In this document: piece after piece, positions 43,655 to 52,122 of the stretch
Numbering within the stretch: the stretch's first letter is position 1
How the letters are laid out: every line of letters starts with the position of its first letter
Assembly (NCBI GenBank): GCA_037442205.1
Contig: JBBIQS010000034.1
Span: 12,735 to 76,734, forward strand
Length of the DNA stretch: 64,000 nucleotides
Reading direction: 5' to 3'
Origin: JBBIQS01 sp037442205
GTDB lineage: Bacteria > Myxococcota > Myxococcia > Myxococcales > UBA5297
Notes under the pieces: model-generated
The model's input: only the letters and a program-made list of their open reading frames with translations
What the model was told of the DNA's origin: nothing
Database searches by the model: none
Program-made: the position numbers and the translations under genes

Positions 43655-44179
43655 ATGGAGATCGGCATTGCGATCGGGCTGCTCTTGCTCCGGCTCTTCG
43701 CCGGCCTGCAGCTGGCGGCGCACGGCACTCAGAAGCTCGCCGGCTGGTTTGGCGGCTTTGGGATCGACGGCGTGGGGAACTTCTTCCAGCAGCTGGGACT
43801 GCGCCCGGGCAAGTTCATGGCGGTCCTGGCTGGGCTCGGCGAGCTGGTAGGAGGACTGATGCTGGCGCTCGGGCTCCTCAGTCCGCTGGCCGCCGCCATC
43901 GTCATCGCGGTGATGCTCACTGCGACGACGACCGTGCATCTGGGCAAGGGCTTCTTTGCCGAGCGAGGCGGGTTCGAGCTGCCGCTGCTGATAGCGGCGG
44001 TCGCCGCCAGCATCGGCTTCGCGGGAGCCGGGGCGTTCTCGCTGGACGCCGCCATCGGCTGGCACTTCGCCGGCTGGGAGACCGGAATCTTCTCCGTCGC
44101 CGCCGGGGTGGTCGGGATGTTGGTGGCGCAGGCGATGCGCACCACCAAGATCGTCGAGCGCGCCAAGCAGAAGACCTGA
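43655..44179 (+). CDS. DoxX-family membrane protein
   Basis: 174 residues, start at 43655 with GGGGAGG upstream. Four membrane spans: IGLLLLRLFAGLQLAAHG, MAVLAGLGELVGGLMLALG, PLAAAIVIAVMLTATTTVH and a final one around ~135-155. LRLFAGLQLAAHGTQKLAGWFGG is the DoxX signature. Family members are small integral proteins tied to redox or sulfur stress responses; relatives form complexes with superoxide dismutase in Mycobacterium. Neighbours are an Hsp20 gene (convergent) and divergent hydrolase/PRT genes, consistent with a stress context. Confidence 0.92.
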   Translation: MEIGIAIGLLLLRLFAGLQLAAHGTQKLAGWFGGFGIDGVGNFFQQLGLRPGKFMAVLAGLGELVGGLMLALGLLSPLAAAIVIAVMLTATTTVHLGKGFFAERGGFELPLLIAAVAASIGFAGAGAFSLDAAIGWHFAGWETGIFSVAAGVVGMLVAQAMRTTKIVERAKQKT

Positions 44180-44198
44180 GCGCCTCCGAAACCCACGA

Positions 44199-44227
44199 GG
44201 GGCAGGCCCAGTCCTTGGACCTGCCCC
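44199..44227. terminator. Hairpin between convergent DoxX and Hsp20 genes
   Basis: GGGGCAGG ... CCTGCCCC, a perfect 8-bp stem with a 13-nt loop, 20 bp after the DoxX stop and 24 bp before the Hsp20 stop. It lacks a T-run on either side, so it may serve as a bidirectional, weak or Rho-assisted terminator. Confidence 0.5.
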
Positions 44228-44250
44228 GTGCCCTGCCCGGCAGGATGGCG

Positions 44251-44748
44251 TTAGGCCTTCGCCTTCTCGGTTTCCCTGCCCTTCATCAGCGGGATCTTCT
44301 TGGCCTGGATCTCGGGCTTCTTGGCCACGCGGATCTCCAGCTCGCCGTTCTTCAGCTCGGCGCCCACGTGGTCGAGATCCACTCCGCTGGGCAGGCTGAA
44401 CGAGCGGCTGAACGAGCCGTAGCTGCGCTCGAACGAGTAATACTGGTCGCCCTCCTCGCGGTGCTCCTCCTCGCGCTTGCCCGACACGCTGAGCAGGTTG
44501 CCACTGAGCGAGATGTCGAGGTCGCTCTCCTTGACGCCCGGCATGTCGGCCTTGAAGACGTAGGAGTCCTTGGTCTCCTTGACGTCGAACGCGGGGACGT
44601 AGCCAGCGGTGGGAGCCAGCGCCCGGCCCACATCCTCGAACGGATCCCAGCCGAGCATGCCGCGCATGAACTCGAACGGATCCCATCCACGGCGCCTGAC
44701 GAGGCTGCGCTCACTTTCCGGACGATCCTGCCGTCGGACGATCGCCAT
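44251..44748 (-). CDS. Hsp20/alpha-crystallin small heat-shock protein
   Basis: 165 residues. An N-terminal arm (PFEFMRGMLGWDPFEDV) precedes the alpha-crystallin domain (~50-150): VPAFDVKETKDSYVFKADMPGV, LDISLSGNLLSVSGKREEEH, FSRSFSLPSGVD and ELKNGELEIRVAK, containing the A-x-x-x-n-GvL-like signature in NGELEIRV. It forms oligomers that hold unfolded proteins. The start at 44748 has a GGAGG site. A CIRCE or sigma-32 element was looked for upstream and not found. It is convergent with DoxX. Confidence 0.96.
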   Translation of the reverse strand: MAIVRRQDRPESERSLVRRRGWDPFEFMRGMLGWDPFEDVGRALAPTAGYVPAFDVKETKDSYVFKADMPGVKESDLDISLSGNLLSVSGKREEEHREEGDQYYSFERSYGSFSRSFSLPSGVDLDHVGAELKNGELEIRVAKKPEIQAKKIPLMKGRETEKAKA

Positions 44749-45059
44749 ATCTCCACCTCCATCTCCTCGGCGCTTTCAGAGCGCCGGATTCATCCCTTGG
44801 GAGATCGTAAGGACGCAAATCGCGCCGTCCATTCGGCGCGCGCGGACGTTTCTCTGGCTGCGCGCACTGTGGAAAGCGAGAACCAAAGGATTGGCAGGTC
44901 GCCCCAGGCGCCAACGAGCCGTCCGCGGCGCTCGAGGAGCACCATAGTGCGTGCGGGTGAGTGCCGGAGCGATTTCGTGTCAGCTGATCGCCCGCCGATT
45001 CGCCTCTCCGCCGGGCGCCGCGGTCGTCGAAAGACGATGGGAGCGGCTCGGCAGCGCCG
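44749..45059. other. Intergenic region, no gene seen
   Basis: Holds the Hsp20 5' region. Six-frame reading gives only low-complexity Arg/Pro-rich shadows. No promoter consensus, repeat or hairpin that I would defend. Confidence 0.4.
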
Positions 45060-45794
45060 TCACTGGGAAGGCCTGCCGCCCCGCGCCGCGGTGCAGCTCA
45101 TCCGGTACACCGACCAGGCCCAGATGAAGACCGCCGAGGTGAGGAGTCCGGCGATGAAGGTGAGCAGCATGGGGACGACCCCCAGCGAGTCACGGACTCC
45201 CTCGGTCGCCCCGGACGAGATGGCGTACCCGACCTGCGCCAGCTGGGCGCGGATGCACGCCTTCCTGTCAGCACCGACGCATTCCGGAAAGACGTCGCTC
45301 AGCTCGCTGCGCGCCCCGTCTACCGCGGCCATGGCGGCCTGGCGGCTGACCTCGGCGATGGCCCTGCCCAGCGGCCCTTTCCCGTCCGGACCGATCCGAT
45401 GCTCCAGCTCCGCCGACAGCGACTCCGCGAAGGCCGTCGCCGCCTCCTGCGAGAGCTCGCCGACCGGGGAGACGTACACTCCGCCGGCGCCGGTCCCGCC
45501 GATGCCCCAGCGCGGGCCCTCGATCGCTCCCCAGATCACGTCGGCGGTGCTGCTGCGTATCAGCGAGGAGAGCTGGTCGCGGAACTCGGGCTTCGACAGG
45601 TCGTCGAGTGCGGCGCGCACCGCGCCCCGGGTGTAGCGCTCGGCGAGCGGCGCCGGCACGTTCGGGTCCACGTTCGCCGCCTTCGCTTCAAGCTGCGCCA
45701 GGGCGCCCTTACTCGCCTGCTCGCCCGCCCGATGGGCACAGCCCAAGACCAGCAGCGAGGCGACGGCGGCGAGCTGTGGCGCGCGTCGTCGCAT
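45060..45794 (-). CDS. Unknown lipoprotein with C-terminal membrane span
   Basis: 244 residues. The second of two close ATGs (45794) is preferred because GAGGGGG lies nine bases upstream; the first (45803) directly abuts that purine run. Signal APQLAAVASLLVLGC with lipid Cys ~16. The body is Ala-rich and helical (RAALDDLSKPEFRDQLSSLI, AATAFAESLSAELEHRIG), with a short Gly-rich stretch (GIGGTGAGGVYVSPVG) that looks like a turn, and a membrane helix near the end (MLLTFIAGLLTSAVFIWAWS). Two cysteines (PECVGADRKACI) may pair. Dually anchored envelope protein; family not recognised. Confidence 0.7.
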   Translation of the reverse strand: MRRRAPQLAAVASLLVLGCAHRAGEQASKGALAQLEAKAANVDPNVPAPLAERYTRGAVRAALDDLSKPEFRDQLSSLIRSSTADVIWGAIEGPRWGIGGTGAGGVYVSPVGELSQEAATAFAESLSAELEHRIGPDGKGPLGRAIAEVSRQAAMAAVDGARSELSDVFPECVGADRKACIRAQLAQVGYAISSGATEGVRDSLGVVPMLLTFIAGLLTSAVFIWAWSVYRMSCTAARGGRPSQ

Positions 45795-45956
45795 GCCGGG
45801 CATCCCCCTCGCACGATATTTGGCGGATGCGCGCGGAGAGTGCAGTTCCCCAGGCGAGGGCCCCCGCGCCGCCGGCCGGCAAAATCAAGCGCCCTGGCGG
45901 CCGGCAATACCCCGACGGCGGCGGGATTCCGCCCGCCCTCCGAGCGCCAGGCGCCA

Positions 45957-46643
45957 TCAGAAGTATTGGAAGCCCACGACGATCGGGAAGTAGTAGCCGT
46001 TGGCTCGCCGGGTGCCGGTGCCGATGTCGATCAGAGGGCCGTAGATGAAGTGGAAGCGAGCCTCCAGGTAGATCTGGGTCGGGAAGCCCAGCGAGAAGCC
46101 GAGCTTGAAGCCGAGATTGCCGCCGGGATCAATGGAGCTCCTGGCCCCCAGGACGGTGGTGGTGGGAGTCGGGGTCGGGAAGCAGAAGAAGGTGCCGGGG
46201 GAGCAGAAGGTCACCAGCTGCACCCCGGTGATCTGCTCGATCGACACGGTTCGAAAGTAGATGCCGGGACCGGCCAGGACTTTGAGGCTCACCACCCTGC
46301 CCGGCTCGATCACGTCAAAGCCGACGTCGACGGTGCTCCACTGCATTCGCTGCACGCCGGTGAGGCTGGCGCCGGTCTCCGGGATGAGGTCGCTCCTCAC
46401 GTTGTAGGAGCTGTAGAGGTAGTCGGCCTGCAGGTTCAGGCGCCCATGGAAGTGGTAGCCGACCCCGCCCGTGATGCCCCAGCCGACGTAGAACGCCTCG
46501 GAGGATTGCGAGGCGGGCACACCGGCACTGCCGCCGAGGAAGTAGTTGAACCCGGCCAGGGGCGACTTCTCCTCCTCGCCGGCGCTGGCGCTCCCGACCA
46601 ACGCCACTGCCAGGAATACCGCCAGCAGAACGAATCGCCGCAT
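45957..46643 (-). CDS. Small outer-membrane beta-barrel-like protein
   Basis: 228 residues with a signal peptide (MRRFVLLAVFLAVALVGSAS). Alternating strands run through the whole mature part (AGFNYFLGGSAGV, YVGWGITGGVGYHFHG, NLQADYLYSSYNV, LGFKLGFSLGFPTQIYLEAR) and the chain ends FPIVVGFQYF with terminal Phe, the BAM-recognised ending. A Pro/Thr loop with two Cys (CSPGTFFCFPTPTP) probably faces outside. It resembles eight-stranded OmpW/Opa-like barrels by pattern only. The G-run leader before its start closely resembles that of the gene starting at 63338. Confidence 0.78.
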   Translation of the reverse strand: MRRFVLLAVFLAVALVGSASAGEEEKSPLAGFNYFLGGSAGVPASQSSEAFYVGWGITGGVGYHFHGRLNLQADYLYSSYNVRSDLIPETGASLTGVQRMQWSTVDVGFDVIEPGRVVSLKVLAGPGIYFRTVSIEQITGVQLVTFCSPGTFFCFPTPTPTTTVLGARSSIDPGGNLGFKLGFSLGFPTQIYLEARFHFIYGPLIDIGTGTRRANGYYFPIVVGFQYF

Positions 46644-46757
46644 AGGTGCCCCCCTGGCAAATATTCGAAGCGGCGGCGGCAGGCGGCAGACTCGCGCATG
46701 GGGGCGGCTTCCTCTATGGATACTTTTCTCCCGATCAGCGCCGGCGCCGGCGGGACC

Positions 46758-47393
46758 TCAGGCGAGGATGTTCACCGCCCGCGCCGCCACCAGAGCGATC
46801 GTGACCAGCGAGACCAAAGCCTCCACGCTCATCAGGGCGCGGGCGCGCGTCGAGAGCGGCGGGGTATCGGTGGGACCGAAGGTCGTGGCGGTGGTCAGGG
46901 CCAGATAGAGGTATTCGGGGAAGCGCGGCTGCCACCGGGCCGAGGTGCGGCCGGGCGCCACCATCTCCGGAAACATCCACTCTGCCGTACGGGCCTCCCC
47001 CGCGGCCCGCGCGTCCGGCCCTCCGCGATCCAGAAGCCAGTAGCTGAGCGCGAACGCGAAGATGTTGTCGACCCAGATGCACGCCGCCAGATGCAGGAGC
47101 ACCCATCCCGGCAGCGGCGTTCCGGCGGCCAGGTGACTGAGCAGTGAGATGAGCGCTCGGATCGTCAGAAACGCCACCACTGCCACCACCGCACCGGCCG
47201 ACCATCGCCCGGCAGCGGGATGCCCGAAACGCCGCAGAATCCTCGACAGCGTCAGCAAGCTCACCACCAGGCCCGTGACCACCGCGGCCACGGTTGGAGA
47301 CACAAACCTGTAGCGAGGCGGCAGCGAGAGCCCGAGAACCGCGGACACGGCGAAGCAGATGATCGGAGGCCACTCGAGGAATCGTCGAGCCAT
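46758..47393 (-). CDS. Membrane protein, DUF1345/ion-channel-like
   Basis: 211 residues, about five membrane spans. The start at 47393 follows a G-rich site (GGGGGGAGG). The C-terminal part YLYLALTTATTFGPTD then TRARALMSVEALVSLVTIAL is laid out like a pore-helix/filter plus last helix of two-TM potassium channels or the DUF1345 family, which has a similar FxxGMTFxxSD segment. GPTD replaces the classical TVGYGD, so K+ selectivity is doubtful. It is divergent from the transporter gene at 47584. I favour DUF1345-like; the channel idea is inference. Confidence 0.7.
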   Translation of the reverse strand: MARRFLEWPPIICFAVSAVLGLSLPPRYRFVSPTVAAVVTGLVVSLLTLSRILRRFGHPAAGRWSAGAVVAVVAFLTIRALISLLSHLAAGTPLPGWVLLHLAACIWVDNIFAFALSYWLLDRGGPDARAAGEARTAEWMFPEMVAPGRTSARWQPRFPEYLYLALTTATTFGPTDTPPLSTRARALMSVEALVSLVTIALVAARAVNILA

Positions 47394-47583
47394 GCGCCCT
47401 CCCCCCGGACTGTCGCCCACTACCGGGCCCTCACGTTGCGCGTCCCCCGGGTAACGATATGGCTTTCGTCGGGCGGGTTCGGGAACCACGCGCCGGGTGT
47501 GGTCGAGCGCCGCGGACGACCATTCAGCCCGTGCGCCGGGGGAGATCGAGAGTTTCCCCGGGTTCTTGAAGCGGCCCGGGAGC

Positions 47584-48522
47584 ATGGCCAACTCGAGCGA
47601 GACAGGCGCGTTGCGGGCCTGGCCGGACGAGCGCGCCCGCGTCGGAAGGGAACTGGCTGAGGTGCTCGAAACCCTTTCACGGCTGCTGAGCATCACAGTC
47701 GTCATCTTCATGATCGGCAGCTTGCTGGAGATGGGTCTGAAGCTCGACCTGCCGGAGACCCGCAAGGCGCTGCGCAACGTGAATTTCCTGGTGCTGTGCC
47801 TGGCGTGGAGCTTCTTGCTCAACCCGGCCCTCGCCCTGCTGCTCACCAAGACCATTCCGCTGGCCAAGCCCTATGCGCTGGGCCTGATGTTCTTGGGAAT
47901 GGCGCCGTGCGCTCCCTTCCTGCCGATGGTCGCGCAGAAGGCCGGCGGCGACCTGTCGTACGTCGCGGCGTTCATGGTGCTGGCCGCCGTCGGAACGGCG
48001 ATCTACATGCCCTTCGCGGTGCCGATCCTGGTCCCCGGTTTCTCGGCGGATGCCTGGACGATCGCCAAGCCGCTCGTCTTCTTTATCTTGCTTCCGTTGG
48101 CTATCGGCGCGGCGCTCCGGTCCGTCTCGCGATCGTTCGCCGACAAGATCCTGCCCGCAGTGAAGAGGCTGACCGACCTCGACATCCTTTTGATGCTGGT
48201 CGTGATCCTGCTTCGCTACGGAAAGGACTACCTCAGCGCGGTGGGGAGCTACGCGATCGGAACCCAGTTCCTCTATTACGCGGTGGTAGCCGCGGCGTCC
48301 TATTGGCTGGGGTTCGGCCTCGCCCCGAACCAGAAGAGCGTGCTCGCCCTGGGACTCTGCACCCGGAACATCGGCGCCGCGGTCGCTCCGCTGATGGCCG
48401 TCCCCGGCACCGACCAGCGGGCGGTCGTCATGTGCCTGCTGGGAATCTTCACCACCATGGGGACTGGGCTCGCCGCCGCCGCGCTGATGGGACGGCGAGC
48501 GCCAATCCACCAGCCGGCTTAG
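47584..48522 (+). CDS. Bile acid:sodium symporter (BASS)-family transporter
   Basis: 312 residues, start at 47584 with GGGAG upstream. About nine to ten membrane spans: ITVVIFMIGSLLEMGLKL, NFLVLCLAWSFLLNPALALLLT, ALGLMFLGMAPCAPFLPMVA, GDLSYVAAFMVLAAVG. The helix-breaking segments characteristic of this fold appear as APCAPFLP and GLCTRNIGAAVAPLM. Members carry organic acids with sodium, for example pantoate, or arsenite in related Acr3 groups. Substrate unknown. It is divergent from the DUF1345-like gene. Nothing nearby points to a pathway. Confidence 0.88.
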   Translation: MANSSETGALRAWPDERARVGRELAEVLETLSRLLSITVVIFMIGSLLEMGLKLDLPETRKALRNVNFLVLCLAWSFLLNPALALLLTKTIPLAKPYALGLMFLGMAPCAPFLPMVAQKAGGDLSYVAAFMVLAAVGTAIYMPFAVPILVPGFSADAWTIAKPLVFFILLPLAIGAALRSVSRSFADKILPAVKRLTDLDILLMLVVILLRYGKDYLSAVGSYAIGTQFLYYAVVAAASYWLGFGLAPNQKSVLALGLCTRNIGAAVAPLMAVPGTDQRAVVMCLLGIFTTMGTGLAAAALMGRRAPIHQPA

Positions 48523-48754
48523 AGCAGCCGTCCGGAGCAGCAACGCCAGGTCCGGAAAGCGCCGGCGACCACTCGGACTCGGGCGGCCAGCCAGAGCGTC
48601 CCATTGAACCGCAGTTCCCGCCGGTCATATCGCGTCGAGGAGTGGCTGGCATCCGGTTTCCGGTTCAAGATGCCGTACTTCCTCGACGAGGATCTGCGGC
48701 TCAAAAGGACTTGGCGTCCATCTGCGACTCCCAAGCCGACCAGGGGAGGTCCAA

Positions 48755-49375
48755 TTGGAGATAGACACCAACGCAATCGACGCTTGGCTCAGGCAGCTTG
48801 ATTCGCCTGCATTGGCGGGACGCGGCCAAGCGACCTGCGAACTCGCTGAAATGGGGCCGCCGATCGTCCCCTATCTCGCGGACTTCATGCGCCGTGCCCG
48901 CTTGGACAGACGAGTGAGCGCAAATGTGCGCCGCGGCGTGGTCATCGCGCTCGGCCGCATGGGGGTAGGCGCCGAAGATGCAATTCCCGAATTGATCGAG
49001 GCTCTGCGGGACGATGTCGACGCAGTTTGCGCGGAGGCGGCAGTGGCGCTTGGCGGCATGGGAGAGACTGCGCATGTCGCAGTGCCTGCCCTCGCAAGAG
49101 CGTTGCGGTCTTCGCGGGGAGTGGATGCGTCGATCTCATCCGCCATCGCGCTTGCGGACGTTCGGACTGCTGACGCCCTCCAGGCGCTTGTCGATGTCTT
49201 GGGAGATGCGACCGCCGGAAAGATGGCACGCTCTGACGCCGCGGTAGCGGTCGGAAGGATGGGAGCTCGGGCCCGATCGGCGAGAACCGTGCTGATCTCC
49301 GCCGCGAAGTCCGCGGACGGCGTCTTCAAGAAGCGGCTCGACGAAGCTCTTCGACAACTCGGCGACGCCGAGTAG
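48755..49375 (+). CDS. HEAT/PBS-lyase-repeat protein
   Basis: 206 residues from TTG at 48755 with GGGGAGG upstream. Repeats with spacing typical of HEAT/PBS-lyase helices occur: GRGQATCELAEMGPPIVPYLADFM, VRRGVVIALGRMGVGAEDAIPEL, CAEAAVALGGMGETAHVAVPAL and RSDAAVAVGRMGARARSARTVL, each with G-M-G after the first helix. It is cytosolic and probably mediates protein contacts. Codon use is less GC3-biased than neighbours (GATGCAATTCCCGAATTGAT), which hints at later acquisition. Partner unknown; it stands alone between two unrelated transcription units. Confidence 0.85.
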   Translation: MEIDTNAIDAWLRQLDSPALAGRGQATCELAEMGPPIVPYLADFMRRARLDRRVSANVRRGVVIALGRMGVGAEDAIPELIEALRDDVDAVCAEAAVALGGMGETAHVAVPALARALRSSRGVDASISSAIALADVRTADALQALVDVLGDATAGKMARSDAAVAVGRMGARARSARTVLISAAKSADGVFKKRLDEALRQLGDAE

Positions 49376-49570
49376 CGCGGCGCGAGAGATACGCTCGCGA
49401 CAGACCCCGGCCCAAGGTGTAGAGCGCCGGGGGCGACGGATGCGCCAATGCCCGCCAATGCTGGCTTCGATCGAGAACGGCCATCCGCCTGAACCAGTTT
49501 CAAGCGCCCTCGGTGATCGGGCGCGGCGCCGTTCGCCTCCATTACCCAGCGCCGATGAGGCCGCGCGGAA

Positions 49571-50533
49571 TCAGGCTCTCCGCTCGTCGATGGCCAGCAC
49601 GATCTTTCCGCGGCCGTGGTGGGAATCGATGCGGCGGTGTGCCTCGGCCAATTGGGCGAGCGGCAGCACGCGATCCACCACGACCTTCACCTGCCGGCGC
49701 TCGAAGAGCGGCCGCATCTCCTCCAGGCGCGCGCGTTCGCGGGTCAAGAAGACGCCGTGGAGGGTGAGGTTGCGCACGCTGAGGGACGAGAGGTCGCCCT
49801 CGGGAGGCAGGACGCAGGCGATGCGGCCGAAGGGCCTGATCGCAGGAAGGGAGCGGCCCACCCGCCCGTCGCCCTCGATGTCGAACGCGGCATCGACGCC
49901 GCGGCCGAAGGTTTCGGCCAGCGCGACCTTGACCACGTCCTGGCTCCGGTAGTCGATGGCCACGTCGGCCCCCAGCTCGCGCAGGAACGAGAGGTTCCCG
50001 GAGCTGGCGGTGGCCAGGACGCGGGTTCCGGCGGCCTTGGCGAACTGCAAGGCGAAGGAGCCGACTCCGCCGGCGGCGCCGTGGATGAGGATGGTCTCGC
50101 CGGGCTTGGGCGCCAGGCGCCGCACAAGGGCCTCCCAAGCCGTCCCGCCCGCGAGCGGAATCGCCGCCGCCTCGATGAAGGACAAGTTGGCGGGCTTCTT
50201 GGCCACGATCGCGGCGGGAACTGCGTTGAGCGTGGCGTAGGTGCCGTGAGGATTCCCGACGATCTGGGGCGTGTAGAAGACCTCGTCGCCTGGCTGGAAT
50301 TCGGAAACGCCGACGCCTATCTGCTCGACGATTCCCGCCGCGTCATAGCCGAGCACGACCGGCGGCGTGAGGCCGGCCCACTGCCCGGCGGCCCGGAGCT
50401 TGGCATCCACCGGATTGACCGCCGCGGCGACCACGCGGACCAGGACCTCGCCCGGCTGCGGCTTCGGGTCGGGCAGGTCTCGAAGCGAAAGATTCTCGGG
50501 ACCTCCGAACTGCGTCAGCACCATCGCGCGCAT
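49571..50533 (-). CDS. NADPH:quinone oxidoreductase/zinc-less alcohol dehydrogenase family
   Basis: 320 residues, MDR superfamily. The start at 50533 follows GGGAGGGGGA. Features: MRAMVLTQFGGPENLSLRDL, VVAAAVNPVDAKLRAAG, LGYDAAGIVEQIG, the nucleotide motif ILIHGAAGGVGSFALQFAKAAG (~150-171) and RNLTLHGVFLT. The structural-zinc Cys cluster is absent, so this is the quinone-oxidoreductase branch. It reduces quinones or enoyl compounds with NADPH, often in stress response. Single gene; convergent partners are the HEAT gene side. Substrate not determinable. Confidence 0.93.
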   Translation of the reverse strand: MRAMVLTQFGGPENLSLRDLPDPKPQPGEVLVRVVAAAVNPVDAKLRAAGQWAGLTPPVVLGYDAAGIVEQIGVGVSEFQPGDEVFYTPQIVGNPHGTYATLNAVPAAIVAKKPANLSFIEAAAIPLAGGTAWEALVRRLAPKPGETILIHGAAGGVGSFALQFAKAAGTRVLATASSGNLSFLRELGADVAIDYRSQDVVKVALAETFGRGVDAAFDIEGDGRVGRSLPAIRPFGRIACVLPPEGDLSSLSVRNLTLHGVFLTRERARLEEMRPLFERRQVKVVVDRVLPLAQLAEAHRRIDSHHGRGKIVLAIDERRA

Positions 50534-50754
50534 GCCGTCCCCCTCCCTTCCCCTCCGCCTTCGCGCTCGGTTGCCATAGATCGACCCACGGCCTTGCGAA
50601 CGGTCGCCCAGCGCCCCACCCCGGAGCCTTGAGCTCCCTTCAAAGCTGAATTCGAAGGCAGACGGAGACAGGGAGAGGATTGACTCGAGCAGGCAGCGAT
50701 GCACACCGCCCCTCGGAGCTGCGTAGTACGAGCACCGGCAGAAGATGCGCCCTT

Positions 50755-51639
50755 CTACTGCGGCCTCACGGGCCACTGGCGGGGACGCCCTCTGCAGTTG
50801 CGCGCCCCAGGTGCAGAGTGCCGACGAAGTTGACGTCTGGTTGGGCGAACAGCGCCCCCTGCTGACGCAACCAGCCGAACTCCGAAGCGGGTTCGGCCAA
50901 GCTCCATCGAATTGGGTACCGGGCCTGCAGACCTCGGAGGCTCCGAAGAACCGCCGGACGCAGCCTGCTTCAATGCCTCAGCCTGGCGAAGTTCGGCCGT
51001 CGGCTGTGTCAGTGGTGAAGCAGGCGCAGGAGCGGCGATGCGCTCAGCCTCGGGCCTGGCTCTCGGCTTGGCGGAGCGAGGACGGGACGGCACCACCAGC
51101 TTGCGCAGCGGGCTGGCGGACGAGGTGTTCATGCGCACCACCTTGACCGCGCGAGCGATGGCCGCCGCCAAGTCGAGGTTCGCCAACAGGAGCTGCTCGC
51201 GCTTCTCCTCGAGCGCCTGGCGAGCGGAGGCGAGGTTCTCATCCGGAAGTCCCTGAAGCGTGGAGAGGAGCTTCTTGCGCAGGGCCTCGGCGACCCGGCC
51301 CTTGCCCTCGAGGATGGCGATGAGGGTGCGCGCCTGCTGCTCGATGTTGGCGAAGCCGCGCGGGCCTTCGTCGAGGACGTAGCCCATCTCTTTACCGGCG
51401 ATTCCGAGGACCACCGCCACGCTCTGGACCAGCACTGGAAGCGTGGGGCCTATCCGAGCTCGCGCGAGCTGTACGCCAAGCCTGGCGGCCGCCACCGCGG
51501 CCTCGCTGGCGTCCACGGCCGAGGCGGCGCGCGTCAATTCTGCGAGCGCGTTCCTGGCCTCATCACTGTCGATCGTGCCGAGCGCGTGCTTGTGGGCTGA
51601 GATCCGCTTCTCCCTGCTCTCCGGAGTCCTCCGGGCCAT
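50755..51639 (-). CDS. Unknown helical protein behind a sigma-54 promoter
   Basis: 294 residues. The start at 51639 has a strong GGAGGAAAG site. The first ~190 residues look coherent: ARNALAELTRAASAVDASEAAVAAARLG, PTLPVLVQSVAVVLGIAGKE, GFANIEQQARTLIAILEGKG, QALEEKREQLLLANLDLAAA, all amphipathic or long helices, some likely coiled coil, with no signal peptide. From ~200 on it is a low-complexity Ala/Pro/Arg tail, so the real end may be earlier than 50755. Not recognised. It is the only gene here with a near-consensus sigma-54 promoter and palindromic upstream sites, so it is probably induced by an NtrC-type activator. Confidence 0.65.
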   Translation of the reverse strand: MARRTPESREKRISAHKHALGTIDSDEARNALAELTRAASAVDASEAAVAAARLGVQLARARIGPTLPVLVQSVAVVLGIAGKEMGYVLDEGPRGFANIEQQARTLIAILEGKGRVAEALRKKLLSTLQGLPDENLASARQALEEKREQLLLANLDLAAAIARAVKVVRMNTSSASPLRKLVVPSRPRSAKPRARPEAERIAAPAPASPLTQPTAELRQAEALKQAASGGSSEPPRSAGPVPNSMELGRTRFGVRLVASAGGAVRPTRRQLRRHSAPGARNCRGRPRQWPVRPQ

Positions 51640-51714
51640 GACTTTCCTCCCCGCGATATCTCGCGAGGCGCCGAGGAGGCGCCAGATCGCGAATTCGTTC
51701 GTCGATCCGGGCAC

Positions 51715-51730
51715 TGCGGGAGGCGTGCCA
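51715..51730 (-). promoter_or_regulatory. Sigma-54 (RpoN) promoter
   Basis: Minus strand: TGGCACG-N4-CCGCA. The -24 element matches the consensus at all seven bases and the -12 element keeps the invariant GC at the exact spacing (consensus TTGCA). Transcription would start near 51703, about 64 bases before the start codon at 51639. Confidence 0.72.
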
Positions 51731-51771
51731 GCCCATCCCCCGAGCCAAGAGGACTCTCTGCGCCCCGCCGC

Positions 51772-51821
51772 TGTCTCTAAACGGGACACGGCTGTTCCGC
51801 GGTGGAACAGGGACCGGTCCC
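51772..51821. promoter_or_regulatory. Cluster of three dyads: likely enhancer site for a sigma-54 activator
   Basis: TGTC-N9-GACA (51772-51788), CTGTTCC-N5-GGAACAG (51792-51810) and the perfect palindrome GGGACCGGTCCC (51810-51821) follow one another. Their centre is ~95 bp upstream of the predicted sigma-54 transcription start, the typical enhancer position. The TGTC/GACA ends resemble sites of some NtrC-family proteins. The activator itself is not encoded in this window. Confidence 0.6.
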
Positions 51822-52122
51822 GCGGCGCTTGGCAGCGATGGGAAGGGGTTCCTGGGCGCGCGGCCGGGGCGCGGGACGGGTACGCGAATCGCCCGGAGGA
51901 CGCGAACCAGGGGGTCAGAGCGTCTGGCACGCTCGTTTCCGGTACACGGGCGTCGGCGCCGGGGCGCGGATGGGACGGCGACGTTCGCCCGGACCCATGT
52001 ACGCCGCGGCCGGCCAAGCTTGAGTGCCGGGAGCCTCTTTCAGCGGAGTTGCGAGCGGCGGCGGAGCGGTCGGCGGTGTTCAAGCCGCCCATCGCACTGG
52101 TACTCCCCGCGGCGAGGGGACC
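51822..52122. other. Non-coding stretch upstream of the sigma-54 gene
   Basis: No credible gene on either strand. A TGGCACG-N4-TTTCC sequence on the plus strand (51924-51939) is one base away from a second, divergent sigma-54 promoter but lacks the G of the -12 GC and leads to no gene. Confidence 0.4.

Noticed and set aside
51924..51939. A second, divergent sigma-54 promoter on the plus strand
   Set aside because: TGGCACG is perfect but the -12 element reads TTTCC, losing the invariant G, and no gene lies downstream.
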